From the NCBI GenBank assembly GCA_039033415.1, contig JBCCCR010000015.1, positions 62,001 through 126,000 of the forward strand: DNA of 64,000 bases, given 5' to 3'. The stretch's first letter is position 1. The number at the start of each line of letters is the position of its first letter. Of the stretch, positions 61,600 through 64,000 are shown in pieces. A model generated the notes under the pieces. That model saw nothing but the letters and a program-made list of their open reading frames with translations, did no database searches and was not told where the DNA came from. The translations under genes and the position numbers were made by a program. Source of the stretch: Pseudomonadota bacterium (lineage in GTDB: Bacteria > Pseudomonadota > Gammaproteobacteria > Xanthomonadales > SZUA-38).

Positions 61600-61711
61600 G
61601 GCGACCTTCGTCGGTCCCTTCGCAACGAACCATTGTGGACCCCGTCAGGCCCGGAAGGGAGCAGCGGCAACAGTGAACTCGTGTGCCGAAGTGTGGCTGG
61701 CGAAGGAAGCC
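61600..61711 (+). ncRNA. ffs: Signal recognition particle 4.5S RNA
   Basis: The segment GTCAGGCCCGGAAGGGAGCA (from 61644) is the invariant SRP domain IV loop with the GGAA tetraloop and asymmetric loop, followed by CGTGTGCCGAAGTGTGGCTG. The 5' GGC-GA-CCTTCG pairs with 3' CGAAGG-AA-GCC, giving one long hairpin of about 112 bases. It binds Ffh and targets membrane proteins. The exact ends are estimated from pairing. Confidence 0.93.
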
Positions 61712-61717
61712 ACCATC

Positions 61718-62332
61718 TCATCGAATCACCCCAAGCGCTTCCGCCCGCCGGAGGTCGGCGCCCTCGTCCAGGTCATGGCACGTCGGCAGCAGCTCAAGCT
61801 TTAGCCTGAGGTCCGTCACGTGCGCCATCGTCTGCTGCCAGACCAAAGCGGTACCCCAGTCGATGTCGTTGAACAGCGCCTGACAGGGCGCCGCGGGAGC
61901 CACCAGATAGTAGCCGCCGTCAACGCTCGGCCCCAAAACGAGATCAGCGCCACGCTTAAGCTGACGGGAAGCCTCACGCAAGTGCTCAGGCTCCAGGTCA
62001 ACAATATCTGAGCCGATGAGCATCACCTGCTGATGCCGCGCGAGCCCGTCGCTCAGGGCGTGGTGCATCCTCGCGCCCAGGTCGTCCCCGCGCTGGCGCC
62101 GGATCGTCGCCTCGAGTCCCTCCTCGTCCAGCAGGGATTCCAGCGGTTTCGACGAAGCGCCAGCCATCCAGACCTCGAGCGCAAAACCGGTTGCCGCCGC
62201 CTGCTCGAGCGTGCGTCGCAGCAGCTGCTCATAAACCGCCAGGGCGCGTTCGGCCCCAACCTCCGGAATCAGGCGGGTTTTGACCTGCCCAAGCACCGGC
62301 GCTCGGGCAAAAACCTGGATGAGCGCACTCAA
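61718..62332 (-). CDS. TIGR04282 family transferase (DUF2064)
   Basis: TTG 62332 overlaps the stop of the upstream gene (TTGA) and gives 204 residues starting LSALIQVFARAPVLGQVKTRL, the N-terminus of the rSAM/selenodomain-associated transferase 1 family. It has the nucleotide-binding motif RQRGDDLGARMHHAL, GSDIVDLEPEHL and a DGGYYLVA metal-binding region. The nucleotidyltransferase-like fold suggests a sugar or lipid modification role. The pair with 62329 is conserved in many bacteria. Confidence 0.88.
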   Translation of the reverse strand: MSALIQVFARAPVLGQVKTRLIPEVGAERALAVYEQLLRRTLEQAAATGFALEVWMAGASSKPLESLLDEEGLEATIRRQRGDDLGARMHHALSDGLARHQQVMLIGSDIVDLEPEHLREASRQLKRGADLVLGPSVDGGYYLVAPAAPCQALFNDIDWGTALVWQQTMAHVTDLRLKLELLPTCHDLDEGADLRRAEALGVIR

Positions 62333-63024
62333 CCTCGCGGCGCCCGACGTTGGTAGTAATCGGCAATCCGAGCTGGACTGACGCCGAGCGTATAGGCCGC
62401 GCGGAGCGTCCACATCTCCAGCACGGTACGACCCACACCCCGCTGCTCCCAGCGTCGGCTTGAGGTGATCAGTGTCGGCCTGGCGATCAGCGGGCGTGCC
62501 TGGCGGCGCAGCCGCTTGCTGAGCTCGATGTCTTCCATCAGCGGCAGCGCAGGTATGCCGCCGATGCGCTCCAAAAGGCCACGCTGCGCAAAAATTCCCT
62601 GATCGCCGGTGGCGATGCCGGTCAGTCGTGTCCGCGCATTCATGCTCCACTCCACCACTCTCAGCTGCCAGAGGCGGCCACTCAGCCCGATTCTGAAAAA
62701 GCCCCAGGGTGCCTCACGATGGTTTTGCAGGAAGGTGAAGTGGGCCATTTCGACAACGCTGTCGGCGTGCAGCATCCAAACCAGCGGACCTTGTGCAGCC
62801 TCGATACCCGCCTGCAGCTGTCGCGCGCGTCCGGTGGATTTTGAAAGCAGCTGGTCGCAAAGCGGGTCTGCAATGGAAGCGGTTGAGTCGCTGCTGGCGC
62901 CGTCCACGACGATGACCTCGGCACCGAGGTTTCGCAGGCCTTGCAAGCCGACGAGGGTTCGCTCGATGATGGCGGCCTCATTGTGGACCGGCATCACCAC
63001 ACTCAGCCACGGTTCAGCGGACAC
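62329..63024 (-). CDS. TIGR04283 family glycosyltransferase
   Basis: The 231-residue GT2-type protein (GTG start 63024) begins MSAEPWLSVVMPVHNEAAII, has VIVVDGASSDST, the metal motif in LHADS, RIGLSGRLWQLRVVEW and the late MEDIELSKRLRR. This is transferase 2 of the rSAM/selenodomain group, some members of which act in arsenosugar synthesis. Coupled to TIGR04282 by the TTGA overlap. Confidence 0.88.
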   Translation of the reverse strand: MSAEPWLSVVMPVHNEAAIIERTLVGLQGLRNLGAEVIVVDGASSDSTASIADPLCDQLLSKSTGRARQLQAGIEAAQGPLVWMLHADSVVEMAHFTFLQNHREAPWGFFRIGLSGRLWQLRVVEWSMNARTRLTGIATGDQGIFAQRGLLERIGGIPALPLMEDIELSKRLRRQARPLIARPTLITSSRRWEQRGVGRTVLEMWTLRAAYTLGVSPARIADYYQRRAPRG

Positions 63025-63041
63025 AGCGCAGGGAGAGAGAA

Positions 63042-64000
63042 TTGAAGGGCAGGATTAAAATTTTTGTTGTTGTCGTCATGGTGTTGGCCGTGGCGGCGTT
63101 TTTTCTACTCGACCTGGGTGAATACCTCTCGCTTTCGGCCCTGAAGTCGCGGCTGGCTGATTTCCGCGAATACCAGGCTGAAAATGGCGTTTTGACCGCC
63201 GGCATTTTTTTCGGTGTCTATGTGCTTGTTACCGGCTTGTCTCTGCCCGGTGCGGCTCTGTTAACGCTGCTGGCGGGCGCATTGTTTGGACTGGCAACCG
63301 GGACCCTGTTGGTGTCCTTTGCTTCCACGCTCGGCGCTACGCTCGCCTTTCTAGCGGCTCGGCTGGTGCTCGGTGACAGTGTCCGCCAACGTTTTCCCAA
63401 GGCTTTTGCCGCTTTTGACCGGGGCATGGAAAAAGAGGGTGCCTTCTACTTATTTTCGCTACGCCTGATTCCGCTGTTTCCGTTTTTTGTCATCAATCTG
63501 GTCATGGGCCTGACCAAAATCCGAACCCTGGTTTTCGCCGGCGTGAGCCAGCTTGGCATGCTGCCGGGCACCCTCGCCTACGTCAATGCCGGACAGCAGC
63601 TCGCTGCGCTCGACTCCCTGTCAGACATTGTGAGCCCGGGACTCATCGGTTCTTTTGTTGTGCTGGGGCTCGTCCCGCTGGTGGGTAAGCGGGTGGTTGA
63701 GGTGGTCCGCCGCCGCCGCCTCTATTCGCGCTTTGAAAAGCCGGCCCAGATCGATCGCAATATCATTGCCATCGGCGGCGGCTCGGCGGGGCTGGTAACG
63801 TCGTTTATCGCCGCTGCGGTGAAGGCCAAAGTCGCTTTGGTTACCGACGACAAGATGGGCGGCGACTGCCTCTACACCGGCTGCGTGCCCAGCAAATCGC
63901 TGCTGCGAAGCGCGAGGTTTATGCAGGACGTCAGGCAGCACCAGGCGTTCGGTTTCGCCTCTGCCAGCGCCGAGGTGGATTTCGCAGCGGTGATGGGGCG
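63042..64000 (+). CDS. TVP38/TMEM64-type membrane domain fused to a disulfide oxidoreductase (partial)
   Basis: TTG 63042 follows GGGAGAGAG; the frame is open to the window end. Residues 1-235 form a VTT/DedA-like membrane domain (GLSLPGAALLTLLAGALFG; RLIPLFPFFVINLVMGL). From about residue 240 a mercuric reductase/dihydrolipoamide dehydrogenase domain begins: NIIAIGGGSAGLVTSFIAAA for FAD and MGGDCLYTGCVPSKSLLRSA with the redox Cys pair. This fusion is known in gammaproteobacteria, but its substrate is unknown. The start is 17 bases from the divergent gene. Confidence 0.87.
   Translation, partial: MKGRIKIFVVVVMVLAVAAFFLLDLGEYLSLSALKSRLADFREYQAENGVLTAGIFFGVYVLVTGLSLPGAALLTLLAGALFGLATGTLLVSFASTLGATLAFLAARLVLGDSVRQRFPKAFAAFDRGMEKEGAFYLFSLRLIPLFPFFVINLVMGLTKIRTLVFAGVSQLGMLPGTLAYVNAGQQLAALDSLSDIVSPGLIGSFVVLGLVPLVGKRVVEVVRRRRLYSRFEKPAQIDRNIIAIGGGSAGLVTSFIAAAVKAKVALVTDDKMGGDCLYTGCVPSKSLLRSARFMQDVRQHQAFGFASASAEVDFAAVMG

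Noticed and set aside
61555-61809. Three short open frames over 61555-61883
   Set aside because: They cover the 4.5S RNA gene and the antisense of the transferase gene, and none has a family resemblance.
1-64000. CRISPR arrays, insertion sequences or transposases
   Set aside because: No regularly spaced direct repeats and no transposase-like protein were seen anywhere in the window.

Overview
The window looks like a chromosome segment of a GC-rich, probably marine or aquatic, aerobic-to-microaerobic gammaproteobacterium. It carries cbb3 oxidase genes with a FixL/FixJ-type oxygen sensor pair, a 4.5S RNA of gammaproteobacterial type, Tat-exported enzymes, prolyl-oligopeptidase family peptidases and rSAM/selenodomain-associated transferases. 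The order or family cannot be fixed from sequence alone. It divides into a prophage end (1 to about 13437) and host chromosome (about 13438 to 64000).

Prophage: genes on the + strand encode a siphovirus-type tail in standard order: a small tail-completion-like protein, tail tube protein, a tail assembly chaperone pair joined by a programmed -1 frameshift (slippery heptamer AAAAAAC at 2090-2096), a 1757-residue tape measure protein, a large tail-tip protein with carbohydrate-binding-like and tandem LamG-like regions, and two paralogous distal tail proteins. A bidirectional terminator and a small coiled-coil membrane protein on the opposite strand follow. The end is marked by the 3' part of a tRNA-Ser-like gene (about 13410-13437), which fits an attachment site. 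Head, lysis and integration genes would lie left of the window.

Host, 13.4-24 kb: secreted or membrane-anchored proteins, many of unknown role. They include an alpha/beta hydrolase, a beta-lactamase-fold protein that has lost its S-x-x-K motif, two divergent Tat-exported DUF1838 paralogs, a CpcT/CpeT-like protein, a 1290-residue beta-propeller protein with two caspase/legumain-like domains (the second catalytically dead), and a relative of the BciA divinyl chlorophyllide reductase in a window with no other photosynthesis genes. 23.4-26 kb is a signalling block: a FixJ-type regulator, a single-domain receiver and a GAF kinase whose phospho-accepting His is Asn.

Host, 26-48 kb: mostly single metabolic genes (exported 2-hydroxyacid dehydrogenase, LysR regulator, SDR, AtoE-type transporter, hybrid kinase, oligopeptidase B, DDAH, Tat-exported vanadium haloperoxidase, GNAT, peroxiredoxin 5 with an upstream OxyR-like site, S9 peptidase, lipoprotein-like methyltransferase, deacetylase/beta-propeller fusion, TetR regulator), with two gene remnants (AhpD-like and SRPBCC-like).

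Host, 48-60.7 kb: a respiration locus, ccoNOQP, a 99-residue membrane protein, ccoG, short ccoH, ccoI, ccoS and a TauE/SafE-type transporter, then a convergent fixJ-fixL pair and a tandem universal stress protein. A 15-bp motif (CTACGTAGTTWCCGA) occurs upstream of ccoN and upstream of the stress protein and may be the FixJ site, linking heme-based O2 sensing to high-affinity respiration. The window closes with an ATP-grasp protein, ffs (4.5S RNA), two TIGR04282/TIGR04283-type transferases and the start of a TVP38/disulfide-oxidoreductase fusion.
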